DNA of 64,000 nt from JAWRCU01 sp033542235 (GCF_033542235.1 NZ_JAWRCU010000003.1:310001-374000); one strand, 5' to 3'. Positions 41,205-50,483 are shown, counted from the stretch's first letter. Program-made: numbers and translations. Notes: a model not told the origin generated them from the letters alone.

Positions 41205-43190
41205 TCAGGCACTTTTCCGGACGAGTACCGGACGCTTGGGGGTTGCAGGGGTCGTCCGGAAACTCGAAGCAGGAGCCGGACGCCCGACATGGTAGCCCTG
41301 AACCAGGTCGATGCCGAACTCGCGCATGAGCGCCATCTGCTTCTCTGACTCGACACCTTCGACGAGGATTTTGTGGCCGCGGTTGCGGACCAGGCCGATG
41401 ATGTCCTTGAGCATCACCTTCCCTCTGTCGGTCCCCGCGTCATGAAGGAACGAGCGATCGATCTTCACCGTATCGAAATCGATCATCCGGAGCCATGAGA
41501 GTCCGGCGAAGCCGGTACCGAAATCGTCGAGCCACACCCTGATCCCGAGCAGCTTCAGGTCGTTGATGCAGCGGAGGATGTCGGAATGCATCTCCATCTC
41601 GAGGCCTTCGGTGATCTCGAGGGCGAGCCTGCTGCCGGCGACGCCGGTCTCGCTCAGGATCGCCGCGACGGAGGTCGCAAAGCCGGGCGCCTTGAGCTGG
41701 ATCGGAGAGACATTGACGCTCACCACCTGGACATGATTGTCGGCGAGCAGCTCATGGCACACGGTGCGTAGCGCCCAGCGCCCGAGCTCCATTATGGCGC
41801 CGGTCCGCTCTGCGACAGGGATGAACAGGCTCGGTGGGACCGACGTGCCGTCCAGCATTGTCAGCCGCATAAGAGCTTCGAGTGCCTCGACGCGGCCGGA
41901 AGCGACGCTCTGGATGGGCTGGTAGACGAGCGAGACGAGGTCCTGGGCAACCGCGATCTTCAAGAGGGCTGCGATATTCTCGCTCTCGTCGCTGCTCTGC
42001 GGATCGTTAGGGTCGAACAGCTTGGCGCAGTTCCGGCCGCTGGCCTTTGCCAGATAGAGCGCGCGATCTGCCTCGTTGATGATCTTCTCCAGCTTCGCGC
42101 CAGCCTGGGTCCGGGTGAACGCCGCGCCGACGCTCACCGTCACGATCGAGATCCCGTCGCGCCGTTGCCCGTGCATGAGCGCCATCTCTTCCACCGTGCG
42201 GCGGATTGCTTCGGCGAGCTCCGCGACATCCTCGCACCTGTCCATGCGGGCGAGCACGATGAATTCCTCGCCGCCATAGCGTCCGATCGAGGCATCATAC
42301 TGCTTGATCCTCGCGCGCAGCGTATTGGCGACCAGAACCAGGCAGCGGTCGCCTTCCTGATGGCCGTAGCAGTCGTTGAATCTCTTGAAGAAATCGACGT
42401 CGATCAGGATTGCTCCAAAGCTACGCCCGTAGCGCTGCCAGTCGCTCCAGTACTCCCTGAGCTTTTCATCGACCGCCCGACGGTTATCCAGTCCCGTCAG
42501 AGGGTCGGTTCTCGACAGCCGCTCGAGGGCTTTGCCGCGTTCGGTCGCTTCCCTGTGCTGGTTCCTGGCTTCCAGGGCATTCAGGAAGACATTGTAGCGT
42601 TCCTTGTTCAGGTTCCAGTTCACATAGGAGGTGAAGATGAAGCAGGTGAGATAGAAGGTGCCGAACGCAACATGGTAGGATGTGCCGTTCGGATAGAAGA
42701 TCATCATCGTGATAAAGAAGGCAGCGAGCACCAGGCCCGACGTTATCAGCGACAGGCTGAACTGGAAGCTGAAGAAGAGGTTGGCCCCCATCATGAAGAT
42801 GGCCCCGAAAACCATGTAATAAGACATGCTTTCGGTGTGCGTCGTCATGATCGACGGCACCAGCCAACTCATATAGCCGAGGAAGACTGCGGCAGCGCAA
42901 ATCCTGTCCAGCCAATCCGAGCTTGCTTGCCTGCGGAATAGCCCTTCGAACGTGGCGAGCATGACCACCCCGAAGATGAAGCGCGCCGTGACAGTATAGG
43001 CTGCGACGTCGGGAACCAGCAGGATGTCGGTGGTCGAAAACAGCATATAGACGAGGAAGGATGCCCAGATGCCCTGCCTCGTAGGTCTCGCGCGACGCGC
43101 GTCGCGATCCTGGCGATACAGAGTGCGCAGCTCTTCCGCCGGCAGCTCGCGTTGCTGCTGCAGGTTTATCTCGGCAAGCTGAGCCAACAT
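41205..43190 (-). CDS. membrane GGDEF-EAL protein (c-di-GMP turnover)
   Basis: A 661-residue protein. Residues about 45-220 form six hydrophobic helices, a membrane sensor. The GGDEF domain (about 245-385) has the active motif GGEEF at 306-310; the inhibitory RxxD site is not kept (KQYD). The EAL domain (about 405-640) has the EALMRL motif with Glu438, DDFGTGFAGL and KIDRSFL, so both activities look possible. It should make and/or degrade cyclic di-GMP and so influence motility or exopolysaccharide. It is convergent with the proline-rich protein gene and divergent from the methyltransferase. Confidence 0.92.
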   Translation of the reverse strand: MLAQLAEINLQQQRELPAEELRTLYRQDRDARRARPTRQGIWASFLVYMLFSTTDILLVPDVAAYTVTARFIFGVVMLATFEGLFRRQASSDWLDRICAAAVFLGYMSWLVPSIMTTHTESMSYYMVFGAIFMMGANLFFSFQFSLSLITSGLVLAAFFITMMIFYPNGTSYHVAFGTFYLTCFIFTSYVNWNLNKERYNVFLNALEARNQHREATERGKALERLSRTDPLTGLDNRRAVDEKLREYWSDWQRYGRSFGAILIDVDFFKRFNDCYGHQEGDRCLVLVANTLRARIKQYDASIGRYGGEEFIVLARMDRCEDVAELAEAIRRTVEEMALMHGQRRDGISIVTVSVGAAFTRTQAGAKLEKIINEADRALYLAKASGRNCAKLFDPNDPQSSDESENIAALLKIAVAQDLVSLVYQPIQSVASGRVEALEALMRLTMLDGTSVPPSLFIPVAERTGAIMELGRWALRTVCHELLADNHVQVVSVNVSPIQLKAPGFATSVAAILSETGVAGSRLALEITEGLEMEMHSDILRCINDLKLLGIRVWLDDFGTGFAGLSWLRMIDFDTVKIDRSFLHDAGTDRGKVMLKDIIGLVRNRGHKILVEGVESEKQMALMREFGIDLVQGYHVGRPAPASSFRTTPATPKRPVLVRKSA

Positions 43191-43517
43191 ATGAGTCGGG
43201 CACTGATCCAGAGAGTTGCACCCTGTTTAAACAAGCCTTTAATGTCGCTTTTTCCGCTGAAGTCCGCGGGTCAACACCTACCGCCGGCTGTCACACAAGA
43301 TATTTCTCTAGGAGAATAGCGAGGGACTCTTACGGAATGCTACGCTATTCCCCAGAAAGTTTTCGTTAAATTGGTCGAAGGCGAAGCGGCGGCGGCCGCG
43401 TAGCTAAGCACGATCCGCCATAATTTCTATCTGCGTGAAAAAAATCAGCCGTTCCGACTAGCGAATCTCTAAATCCTCCGAATAGAGTTAACGCGTCGTT
43501 AACGCTTGGAGGGCCGC
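43191..43517. other. divergent promoter region between the GGDEF-EAL and methyltransferase genes
   Basis: About 327 bases, more AT-rich than the flanks. Besides the perfect CtrA-type box at 43488, it has TTTAAACAAGCCTTTAA at 43227-43243 (one base off the TTAA-N7-TTAA spacing) close to the GGDEF-EAL start and a CGTTAAATTGG further in. No ORF or RNA gene was recognised. Confidence 0.5.
43488..43502. promoter_or_regulatory. CtrA-type box before the methyltransferase gene
   Basis: TTAACGCGTCGTTAA is a perfect TTAA-N7-TTAA. It ends only 15 bases before the GTG start and overlaps the approach to the ribosome binding site, so a bound CtrA-like regulator would be expected to repress rather than activate, unless the transcript starts elsewhere. 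Confidence 0.6.
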
Positions 43518-44762
43518 GTGAGCCGACCTGGTTTCGATGGTGAAAGCCTTATCACCCCTGACGCGATCGCCGGCGTCTTCGCTCCCTCGGAGCTGGATGA
43601 GCGGCGCGAGGAATTCGAGACCGGCAGGGCGGAGCTCGCCCTGATCCTGAGCGTCGCTCGGCAGCAATTCGAGCAGCAAAGGGATTCGGCTGCCATCATC
43701 AGGCGCGCCAACGCCGATCTGCACAAGCTGCGCAGCAAATTGCATCCTGCCCTGTGGCAAAGGCTGATCCCGATCGCGCAGAATCACCCTGTTTCGGAGT
43801 TCTTCCTTCAAGATCCATTCACGCGCTGGTCTTTCGAGAAGCCGAGAGGCTATTCCGGCGACGCACATCTGCTTGATTTCATCTATGGCCACCCGGGCGC
43901 AGTCGAGGCCATCTCCGATGCCTCGGCGCTCGGGCAAGCGCTATACGACAGCACGAAGGATTCGCTGTCCTCCAATGCCGTGCGGGAGCGGCGCGACCTG
44001 CTCGCGCAACATGTCGACGAGATTGCGGCCACGCGCGGCGACAAAACGGAGATCCTGGCGATTGCCGCCGGACACCTGCGCGAAGCCGATCGGTCGTCGG
44101 CCTTCAGGGAGGGCCGAATCAAAAGGTGGGTTGCTCTCGACCAGGATCCCTTAAGCGTGGCATCGATCGCGCGTGACTTCGGCGGCACGTGTGTAGAGGC
44201 GGTTGAAGGATCGGTGCGGGGCCTTTTGACCAATGCTTACAGCCTCGGCCGGTTCGACTTCGTCTATGCGGCAGGCCTCTATGACTATCTCTCTTACAAG
44301 GTGGCGGTGAAGCTGACCCAGAGATGCCTGCGGTTGTTGAAGCCGGACGGCGTGCTGCTGTTCGCCAACTTCTCGCCGGAAATGAGCGACGACGGGTTCA
44401 TGGAGACATTCATGAACTGGGCGTTGCTGCAGCGCTCGGAGGCGGACATGTGGAGCATCATCAACGGCAGCGTCGACAGGAACACGGTGGAGGCGAGCGT
44501 GTTCTTCGGCGCGAATCGCAACATCGTCTATGGCCTCCTCCGGCGGCGCGAGGGCTGCGAGCTGGCCCCGCCCACGGGTCGAACACTGGGCGCGACCCAG
44601 CGCTTCGAGATCATGATGGAGCCGATGGAGCAATGGCTCGTGTGGGACACGGCCGCGGATCTCCCCGCCGAATATGCAGGTCTGGACCTGGTTGGCCTGT
44701 CCCATCAAGAAGCCTTGCTGCATTGCGATCGACTGAACAAGGCCTGGCCACCAGCGCGATAG
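43518..44762 (+). CDS. SAM-dependent methyltransferase, PhcB-like (hydroxy-fatty-acid methyl ester family)
   Basis: A 414-residue protein. The N-terminal third is helical (SELDERREEFETGRAELALI). Then comes a SAM-binding fold with ILAIAAGHLREAD as motif I, KRWVALDQDPLSV as motif post-I and FDFVYAAGLYDYL, LRLLKPDGVLLFANF. These segments match the family annotated after PhcB, which makes 3-hydroxypalmitate methyl ester signals in Ralstonia; whether this one does is unknown. The frame opens at TTG 43506, but GGAGG at 43508-43512 indicates GTG 43518. The TAG stop starts a TAGAGCATGATCCC repeat fragment. Confidence 0.75.
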   Translation: MSRPGFDGESLITPDAIAGVFAPSELDERREEFETGRAELALILSVARQQFEQQRDSAAIIRRANADLHKLRSKLHPALWQRLIPIAQNHPVSEFFLQDPFTRWSFEKPRGYSGDAHLLDFIYGHPGAVEAISDASALGQALYDSTKDSLSSNAVRERRDLLAQHVDEIAATRGDKTEILAIAAGHLREADRSSAFREGRIKRWVALDQDPLSVASIARDFGGTCVEAVEGSVRGLLTNAYSLGRFDFVYAAGLYDYLSYKVAVKLTQRCLRLLKPDGVLLFANFSPEMSDDGFMETFMNWALLQRSEADMWSIINGSVDRNTVEASVFFGANRNIVYGLLRRREGCELAPPTGRTLGATQRFEIMMEPMEQWLVWDTAADLPAEYAGLDLVGLSHQEALLHCDRLNKAWPPAR

Positions 44763-44819
44763 AGCATGATCCCGCGAAGTTGCAGGCGCGCTCCGCCTCG
44801 GTCTCATCGAAACGGGTAC

Positions 44820-44966
44820 CCGCTGCACCGCCTCGAGGAGCACATCGCCGCGGCCGCAGTCGAGCTGACGACCGAGGATCTCGGGAACATCGAAAGCGCG
44901 GTCTCGGCGATCGCGGTACAGGGAGAACGCTATTCGCCGCAGCATCAGGCCCGGATCGACCACTGA
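44820..44966 (+). pseudogene. C-terminal fragment of an aldo/keto reductase
   Basis: The frame ending at 44966 encodes HRLEEHIAAAAVELTTEDLG and IAVQGERYSPQHQARID, which is the usual end of aldo/keto reductases (HRLEENiGA..VELT..DL..I......i.v.G.RY). Nothing upstream in any frame resembles the rest of the enzyme, and the fragment abuts a repeat half-element at 44760-44790. It differs from the intact reductase at 16747, so it is a relic of a separate gene. Confidence 0.65.
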
Positions 44967-45044
44967 GCGGAGAGAAGCTGGCAAGCTCCACGGGAAGCCG
45001 GGATACATGATTTAACCACAAGGGGCAGCACTTCCCCGAGAATC

Positions 45045-45071
45045 AAAAAACGCCGCCTTCTCAGGCGGCGT
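45045..45071 (-). terminator. intrinsic terminator of rpoH
   Basis: Read on the minus strand, ACGCCGCC-TGAGAA-GGCGGCGT is followed by TTTTT (plus-strand A-run 45045-45050). It lies about 27 bases after the rpoH stop. The stem and U-tract are both strong. Confidence 0.9.
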
Positions 45072-45098
45072 CTTGATTTCTCAATCGGCAGCGCGTGC

Positions 45099-46007
45099 TC
45101 AGTGCGCGTGGGCCTCGATGGTCCTCAGCGACTGAGCCTGCCGCTTGGCGGCGGCCTTGACGGCGTCCTGGACCTTCTCGAAGGCACGAACCTCGATCTG
45201 GCGCACACGCTCACGACTGATGTCGAACTCGGCCGAAAGCTCTTCCAGGGTCATCGGGTCCTCGGCAAGGCGGCGTGCCTCGAAGATGCGGCGCTCGCGA
45301 TCATTGAGCACCGACATCGCATCCGAAAGCATGGAGCGCCGGCTTTCGAGCTCATCCTGCTCGATGAGCGTCTCTTCCTGGCTGTCATGCTCGTCGACAA
45401 GCCAGTCCTGCCATTCGCCGGATTCTCCCTCGGTCGCGCGGATCGGGGAGTTGAGCGAGGCATCGCCTGACAGCCGGCGGTTCATCGACACGACCTCGTC
45501 CTCACTGACGTTCAGCCGCGTGGCGATCTCCTTGACCTGCTCGGGCCTGAGATCGCCTTCGTCGAGCGCCTGGATCTTGCCCTTCACCTTGCGCAGATTG
45601 AAGAACAGCCGCTTCTGGTTGGCTGTCGTTCCCATCTTCACGAGGCTCCACGAGCGCAGGATGTATTCCTGGATCGCGGCCTTGATCCACCACATGGCAT
45701 AGGTGGCAAGCCGGAAGCCGCGCTCGGGCTCGAATTTCTTGACGGCCTGCATGAGGCCGACATTGCCTTCGGAGACGACCTCTCCGATCGGCAGGCCATA
45801 GCCGCGATAGCCCATGGCGATCTTCGCCACGAGCCTCAAATGGCTGGTGACCAGCCGGTGTGCCGCATTGGTGTCACCGTGCTCCTGGTAGCGCTTGGCG
45901 AGCATGTATTCCTCGTCAGGCTGGAGCATCGGGAAGCGGCGGATTTCTTCCAGGTAGCGGGCAAGGCCGCCCTCGCCGGAAACGATACTGGGTAGTGACT
46001 GGGCCAT
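45099..46007 (-). CDS. rpoH: RNA polymerase sigma-32 factor
   Basis: A 302-residue heat-shock sigma factor. Region 2 is AHRLVTSHLRLVAKIAMGYR, GLPIGEVVSEGNVGLMQAVK, RLATYAMWWIKAAIQEYIL; the RpoH box TTANQKRLFFNLRK follows, which separates it from housekeeping sigma factors. Region 4.2 is TLEELSAEFDISRERVRQIE. Rhizobia often carry two rpoH genes; I cannot say which this is. It is followed by a strong terminator and preceded at 171 bases by the pseudouridine synthase gene on the same strand, the usual rhizobial order. Confidence 0.96.
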   Translation of the reverse strand: MAQSLPSIVSGEGGLARYLEEIRRFPMLQPDEEYMLAKRYQEHGDTNAAHRLVTSHLRLVAKIAMGYRGYGLPIGEVVSEGNVGLMQAVKKFEPERGFRLATYAMWWIKAAIQEYILRSWSLVKMGTTANQKRLFFNLRKVKGKIQALDEGDLRPEQVKEIATRLNVSEDEVVSMNRRLSGDASLNSPIRATEGESGEWQDWLVDEHDSQEETLIEQDELESRRSMLSDAMSVLNDRERRIFEARRLAEDPMTLEELSAEFDISRERVRQIEVRAFEKVQDAVKAAAKRQAQSLRTIEAHAH

Positions 46008-46178
46008 AAAGCACCCTCCCTCTCTTAGAGATTTGCCTCCTCAACGAGGCAGGCATAAGGCACGGACGCACGTAGCCATTCCGACGCCCAACACCGTTAT
46101 ATAGGAACAAAACGAGAAAGACACCTATTTGTTCAAGACAGAACAGAGTGTCACGCCATAGTGAACGGAGCGTGTTCC

Positions 46179-47213
46179 CTAATCCTCAAGCGCCCGGAAC
46201 TGTCTGGCTATTTCCGCCATGTCGGGGGGCATAGGCGCCTCAAATCGCATTCGCATATGGGTACTCGGATGGCGGAATTCAAGAAGCCGGGCATGCAACG
46301 CTTGCCGTGGAAAAGCCGCAACGGCCGAGCGGAACGGTTCCGGCAGCCGGTTCGCCTTGGTGCGGAACGCTTTCCCGTAATCCGGGTCGCCGATCACCGG
46401 ATGCCCGATATGCGCCATATGTACGCGGATCTGATGGGTACGGCCGGTCTCCAGCCGGCATTCGAGCAGTGAAGCGAGCGCCTCGCCGCCCGCCGGGAAG
46501 CGCTCCAGCACGGCGAAGTGGGTTACGGCATGGCGGGCGTCCTCGCGCTCCTGGGTCACGACGGCCCGCAGCACGCGGTCGCGGGCCCGGCCGAGCGGCG
46601 CGTCGACGGTGCCCGAATTGCGCTGAGGAGCACCCCAGACAAGCGCCTCATAGGCGCGTTTGAGATCGCCCGTTCGGCCGTGATCGGCAAATGCCTCCGA
46701 GAGCGCGCGGTGCGCCTGGTCGGTCTTGGCGACAACCATTACGCCGCTGGTGTCCTTGTCCAGCCTGTGCACGATGCCCGGCCGGCGCACCCCGCCTATG
46801 CCGGACAGGCTCTCGCCGCAATGCTGGATCAGCGCATTGACCAGTGTTCCGGTCCAGTTGCCCGCGCCAGGGTGCACGACCAGGCCCGCCGGCTTGTTGA
46901 CGACGATGATTTCCGCATCCTCGTACAGCACGTCGAGCGGGATCGCCTCGCCCTTTGGCTCCGGATCCTCGGGTTCGGGCATCGTTATGGCGAAGCGCGC
47001 GCCGGCTGCTATCCTGTGGCTCGGCTCGCGAATAGCGGCATCGGCGAGCGTCACCGCGCCTGCCTTGATCAAGGCCTGCACCCGGCTGCGCGAAAAGCCT
47101 TCCAGGGCGCCGGCAAGCCATTGGTCGAGGCGCTGGCCGGCGGCTTCCCCCGGCACCAGCACCTCTATCAATTCGCCATTCTCTTCGCTATCAGGGCCGC
47201 CAGACGCTTTCAT
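46179..47213 (-). CDS. RluA/RluD-family pseudouridine synthase
   Basis: A 344-residue enzyme that isomerises uridines in rRNA or tRNA. Residues about 20-80 are an S4 RNA-binding domain (GQRLDQWLAGALEGFSRSRVQALIK-type). The catalytic motif HRLDKDTSGVMVVAK holds the nucleophilic Asp, and RLETGRTHQIRVHMAHIGHP is the second family motif. The layout is that of RluD (23S rRNA helix 69), but RluC or TruC specificity cannot be excluded. It is divergent from the DUF6476 gene by 32 bases. Confidence 0.92.
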   Translation of the reverse strand: MKASGGPDSEENGELIEVLVPGEAAGQRLDQWLAGALEGFSRSRVQALIKAGAVTLADAAIREPSHRIAAGARFAITMPEPEDPEPKGEAIPLDVLYEDAEIIVVNKPAGLVVHPGAGNWTGTLVNALIQHCGESLSGIGGVRRPGIVHRLDKDTSGVMVVAKTDQAHRALSEAFADHGRTGDLKRAYEALVWGAPQRNSGTVDAPLGRARDRVLRAVVTQEREDARHAVTHFAVLERFPAGGEALASLLECRLETGRTHQIRVHMAHIGHPVIGDPDYGKAFRTKANRLPEPFRSAVAAFPRQALHARLLEFRHPSTHMRMRFEAPMPPDMAEIARQFRALED

Positions 47214-47245
47214 TATGACGGTTCAACTCTAACGGAAATCCCAGC

Positions 47246-47599
47246 TTGGCGCAGTCCGCCCTTGACAATGATGACGAGAAGCCGCTCGATCCGGCCTTGG
47301 AGCGGGTGCGCCGCAAGCTCGTGCGCTTCGCGGTCGTCAATCTCGGCATTCTTTTCCTCGCCCTTATCGTCGTGGTCGGTGCGCTTGTCTACAAGAGCTT
47401 GCGTACGCCTGCGCCCCCCAGCGGCGCATTCAGCGAGGCCGAGATCGCCTTGCCTGCCGGCGCGAAAATGCTCGGCCACGGCTTCGCCGACGGACGGATT
47501 TCGATCGATGCCGAGCTTGCCGACGGCAGTCGCGCGATCTTCCTCTACGATGTCGCGGCGCAGAAGATGGTGGGCCGCTACACGGTCATCGCAAAATGA
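47246..47599 (+). CDS. DUF6476 membrane protein
   Basis: A 117-residue protein with one membrane helix at about residues 28-47 (FAVVNLGILFLALIVVVGAL) and a periplasmic part of about 65 residues (LPAGAKMLGHGFADGRISID). The PALERVRRKLVRF lead-in is typical of the rhizobial family next to RluA genes. No ATG is available in frame; TTG 47246 is the likely start, since a stop closes the frame shortly upstream. It overlaps the VOC gene by ATGA, so the two are translationally coupled. The function is unknown. Confidence 0.75.
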   Translation: MAQSALDNDDEKPLDPALERVRRKLVRFAVVNLGILFLALIVVVGALVYKSLRTPAPPSGAFSEAEIALPAGAKMLGHGFADGRISIDAELADGSRAIFLYDVAAQKMVGRYTVIAK

Positions 47600-47997
47600 G
47601 CGGAGAGCCACTGCGGCGCATTGCTACCGTTACGCTGATCGTGGCCGGCTATGACGAGGCGATTGCCTGGTATGTGGAAAAGCTCGGCTTCCGGCTTTTC
47701 GAGGACGCCGATCTCGGCGGCGGCAAGCGCTGGGTGACCGTCGGGCCCGCCGAGGGCGAAGTCCGCCTGCTTCTCGCCCAAGCAAAGAACGCGGAGGAAC
47801 GTGCCCACATCGGCAACCAGACCGGCGGCCGCGTCTTCCTGTTCCTCGAAACCGACGACTTCGCCCGCGACCATTCGGCGATGCTTTCCCGCGGCGTCGA
47901 ATTCAAGGAAGCACCCCGCCACGAAGCCTATGGCACGGTCGCCGTTTTCACCGATCTCTATGCCAATCTCTGGGATCTGCTCCAGCCGAAGCGATAG
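47596..47997 (+). CDS. VOC (glyoxalase/bleomycin-resistance fold) protein
   Basis: A 133-residue VOC protein: VTLIVAGYDEAIAWYVEKLGF at the start, the two beta-alpha-beta-beta-beta modules, and YGTVAVFTDLYANLWDLLQP at the end. The divalent-metal positions His/Glu are only partly evident, so the reaction (lyase, dioxygenase or resistance binding) is open. Its start overlaps the DUF6476 stop. Confidence 0.88.
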   Translation: MSGEPLRRIATVTLIVAGYDEAIAWYVEKLGFRLFEDADLGGGKRWVTVGPAEGEVRLLLAQAKNAEERAHIGNQTGGRVFLFLETDDFARDHSAMLSRGVEFKEAPRHEAYGTVAVFTDLYANLWDLLQPKR

Positions 47998-48179
47998 TCG
48001 GGCGAAGGCACGACCCGCTCGCCGAAATTACGACGATTGTGTCCCTGCCTGGTCCAAACCCGCTCAGCACGGGCATCCCGCCCCAATTCCGAGGAGTCAG
48101 GCAAACCATTGATTCGGCGGCGGCTTTTCCAGGCCGGCTCGCCCGGATACTGCCAGGCTGTCCATCTCCTCAACGGTAG

Positions 48180-48208
48180 TTGCTTTTTGCCGTCCGCCAT
48201 TCTATATC
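48180..48208 (+). promoter_or_regulatory. promoter of tRNA-Glu
   Basis: TTGCTT (48180-48185), 17 bases, TATATC (48203-48208) forms a near-consensus housekeeping promoter. Its start point would fall near 48215, ten bases before the tRNA. Confidence 0.6.
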
Positions 48209-48224
48209 GCGAAGGCATTCGGAT

Positions 48225-48299
48225 GCGCCCATCGTCTAGCGGTCAGGACGGCGCCCTCTCACGGCGCAAACAGGGGTTCGATTCCCCTTGGGCGTACCA
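48225..48299 (+). tRNA. tRNA-Glu (anticodon CTC)
   Basis: A 75-base cloverleaf. The acceptor stem GCGCCCA pairs with TGGGCGT (a G-U at the first pair), the anticodon stem GCGCC / GGCGC carries loop CTCTCAC with CTC at positions 34-36, and the T arm is AGGGGTTCGATTCCCCT. CCA is encoded at 48297-48299. It reads GAG codons. Confidence 0.97.
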
Positions 48300-48505
48300 G
48301 CAGATCAAGACCTTAGCAGTTCTCCCGAAATGTTGGGCAACCATAGGAAGACTCTTTCTCCGTGGAAGCGGCTGAGAATCTATGTCTGACGAAGGACATG
48401 CCACGGCCCGACTCACGCTGAGCTTACAGCCTGTTCGCAACGGCATCGCCTTTCGTGGTATTCCGGTGGCAGCACATATGGACACGCGGAGAGAGGCGAG
48501 GAACC

Positions 48506-48808
48506 ATGAAAAGGATCGCGATTGCTCTCTCACTTGCGCTCACAGCGGCTCAAGCCTCTGCAATCTCGCGCTATGACATCGGCAACATGAGTTGCAGCAA
48601 GGTACATGCGACCATCCAGTCCGAAGGTGCCGCGATCCTGCGTTATCGATCACCCAGCACTGGCGCCACGCTGTACAATCGCTATGTGAGCAATCGCCGC
48701 TATTGCGGAAGCCGCGAGACTGCCATTCGTGCGAGCGTACCGACGTCTGACCGTGTATCGTGCCCAGTCAGCAAATGTGTCCTCTCCGCTGAACTCAACG
48801 GCCGATAA
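48506..48808 (+). CDS. small periplasmic Cys-containing hypothetical protein
   Basis: A 100-residue protein with a clear signal peptide (MKRIAIALSLALTAAQASA). The mature part has four cysteines (MSCSKV, RRYCGS, VSCPVSKCV), likely two disulfides, and the motif GAAILRYRSPSTGATLYNRY seen in a widespread but uncharacterised rhizobial family. ATG 48506 has GCGAGGAACC upstream. It stands alone downstream of the tRNA, at the start of a stretch of small secreted proteins. Confidence 0.75.
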   Translation: MKRIAIALSLALTAAQASAISRYDIGNMSCSKVHATIQSEGAAILRYRSPSTGATLYNRYVSNRRYCGSRETAIRASVPTSDRVSCPVSKCVLSAELNGR

Positions 48809-49038
48809 GAGGGATCTTGGGGCGCGAAGACGAAAATCGCGACTGCAGTCATTTGGTCGATAGATGAGTACGTCGTTTTCAGTCGACTCGCGTTTGGGCA
48901 TCGCGGGCCGACTGCCGGTCGCAGCATGGGATCTATGGAGGCGCTGAAGCTGCGCCAAGTATCCAAGACCTGCCATCAAACCATTTGACTACCCAGCTGG
49001 CTTGATATCTAATTTTGCATGTTGTCGGGGGGACCACA

Positions 49039-50100
49039 GTGCTGCGGGCTGCTTTGGTTGCGCTTGGAATTGCTGTGGCATCCGCCTCGGCTCAAGCGGC
49101 GCAGATCAATAGTTACACGGTTGGTAATTGGTCAGTTGGTGCCTACACCAACGACTCGACAGGCCATTTTGGCAACTGCCTGGCATCAGTCTCCTACAAC
49201 AGCGGCATTACGTTCTTCGTATTTGTATCGCGGGACTACCAATGGGATTTAGGATTTTCCGCGCTAAATTGGAAACTGCATCCTGGTGATCGAATTCCTC
49301 TCCGATATCGCTTCGACCGTTCCGCCTGGACAGGGGCCACGGCGGAGGTGATGGGAGAGAATCTGGTTCGAATACCGATGCCGTCAAATGGACCTGTCGC
49401 CGAGCGTTTTCGGCGTGGCCGCACCATGGAAGTGCATGACGGGAACCAGTCATACTTTTTCAATTTGAACGGCACGTCCCAACTTCTCGTGAGTTTGGTC
49501 CAATGCGTCCAAACATCGATAAGCTCTGAGCAGGGCGTTTCATCAAATTCCACCTCCAATCCGGCCCTGCCTCCGGGTCGGACAGCCGATCACACTGATG
49601 CGCCGGCCCCTGACGTAACCACGCTCAAGCTGGAAGGTACACGAATTCTCTCGAACTTCCTCCTTGCCGCAGAACTTCCGGGAGCGGAGCTTCTGGGTGA
49701 CTCTGATTTCCCAAAGGAACTGTCCTTTGCACATGCCGTCGCAGTTGCTGGAGGAATGATCGGTTTTTCGGTTGTAGTCCCAACTGCGGAGTTCACCGCG
49801 GACGCAGTGGCCGCTCAGATTTCAGGGGCACTGTCCGAAAACTGTGAAGGCAAGTTCAGCACCGGCTCGACCAAAGAGACCGTCCAGAGTGCCAAGCTGA
49901 TCAATGCATTTACTGTCTGTCGGAACTCTGGAGGCCAGGCGCTCCTCCAATATGTCGTCGTATCCCGAAAGGAGGGCGGCCAGTATGTTATCGGCGTCCT
50001 GTCGGAATCTGCCGATGTTGCCAGCGACAAGCCGGCGGGTGCCGAGCCTCCCGTGGATTCCAAGCGCTTGATCAACGCAGCCTTCAAAGTCAGCCAATAG
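49039..50100 (+). CDS. secreted hypothetical protein, 353 aa
   Basis: I do not recognise this gene. GTG 49039 follows GGGGGGA and opens on a signal peptide (LRAALVALGIAVASASAQAA). Residues about 25-165 look like a compact beta-rich domain with WSVGAYTNDSTGHFGNCLAS and RDYQWDLGFS, which resembles small rhizobial secreted domains responding to NCLAS/W patterns. A Ser/Pro linker follows, then a second domain (about 205-350) with a Cys pair (ENCEGKF, FTVCRNSG). Codon use is a little more AT-rich than in its neighbours, hinting at transfer. It is monocistronic. Confidence 0.7.
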   Translation: MLRAALVALGIAVASASAQAAQINSYTVGNWSVGAYTNDSTGHFGNCLASVSYNSGITFFVFVSRDYQWDLGFSALNWKLHPGDRIPLRYRFDRSAWTGATAEVMGENLVRIPMPSNGPVAERFRRGRTMEVHDGNQSYFFNLNGTSQLLVSLVQCVQTSISSEQGVSSNSTSNPALPPGRTADHTDAPAPDVTTLKLEGTRILSNFLLAAELPGAELLGDSDFPKELSFAHAVAVAGGMIGFSVVVPTAEFTADAVAAQISGALSENCEGKFSTGSTKETVQSAKLINAFTVCRNSGGQALLQYVVVSRKEGGQYVIGVLSESADVASDKPAGAEPPVDSKRLINAAFKVSQ

Positions 50101-50483
50101 TGCTTTTCTGGCATCTGCCCGCATTTTATTGGCAGCTGGAAGCAAACCTCCGTCTGCCTTTCTGAAGTAGAGACCCGCCTGCTTTGACCCGGCGTCAAGG
50201 CAAGAGAGCGAGCGGGGTGCACGGGTCAGTTCGTAGGCCGCTCACGAAGAGACCTCAGGCGCGCCAACTGCCTCCCCGTCGAGCCAGCCGGGCGAGGTCG
50301 TCGGCACTCGAATTCGTGCGGCACCTCGCTGCTCTTTGACTTGCCCGTTCTTCGGGACAAGCTCGCGGCGTGAGGACGTCCGCCGCTTGAGGCCGGCGGC
50401 GCGAGAATAATGCTGTCTAGGGCAGCCCGCGCCGCCGTGCCTTGCCGCCTAGCTCACCGAGCGTTGCGAAGCTCTCACAAGCG
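50101..50483. other. intergenic region, nothing recognised
   Basis: About 380 bases between convergent genes. I see no ORF with a credible start, no tRNA and no strong terminator. The sequence is of normal GC from about 50200 on. Confidence 0.4.
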
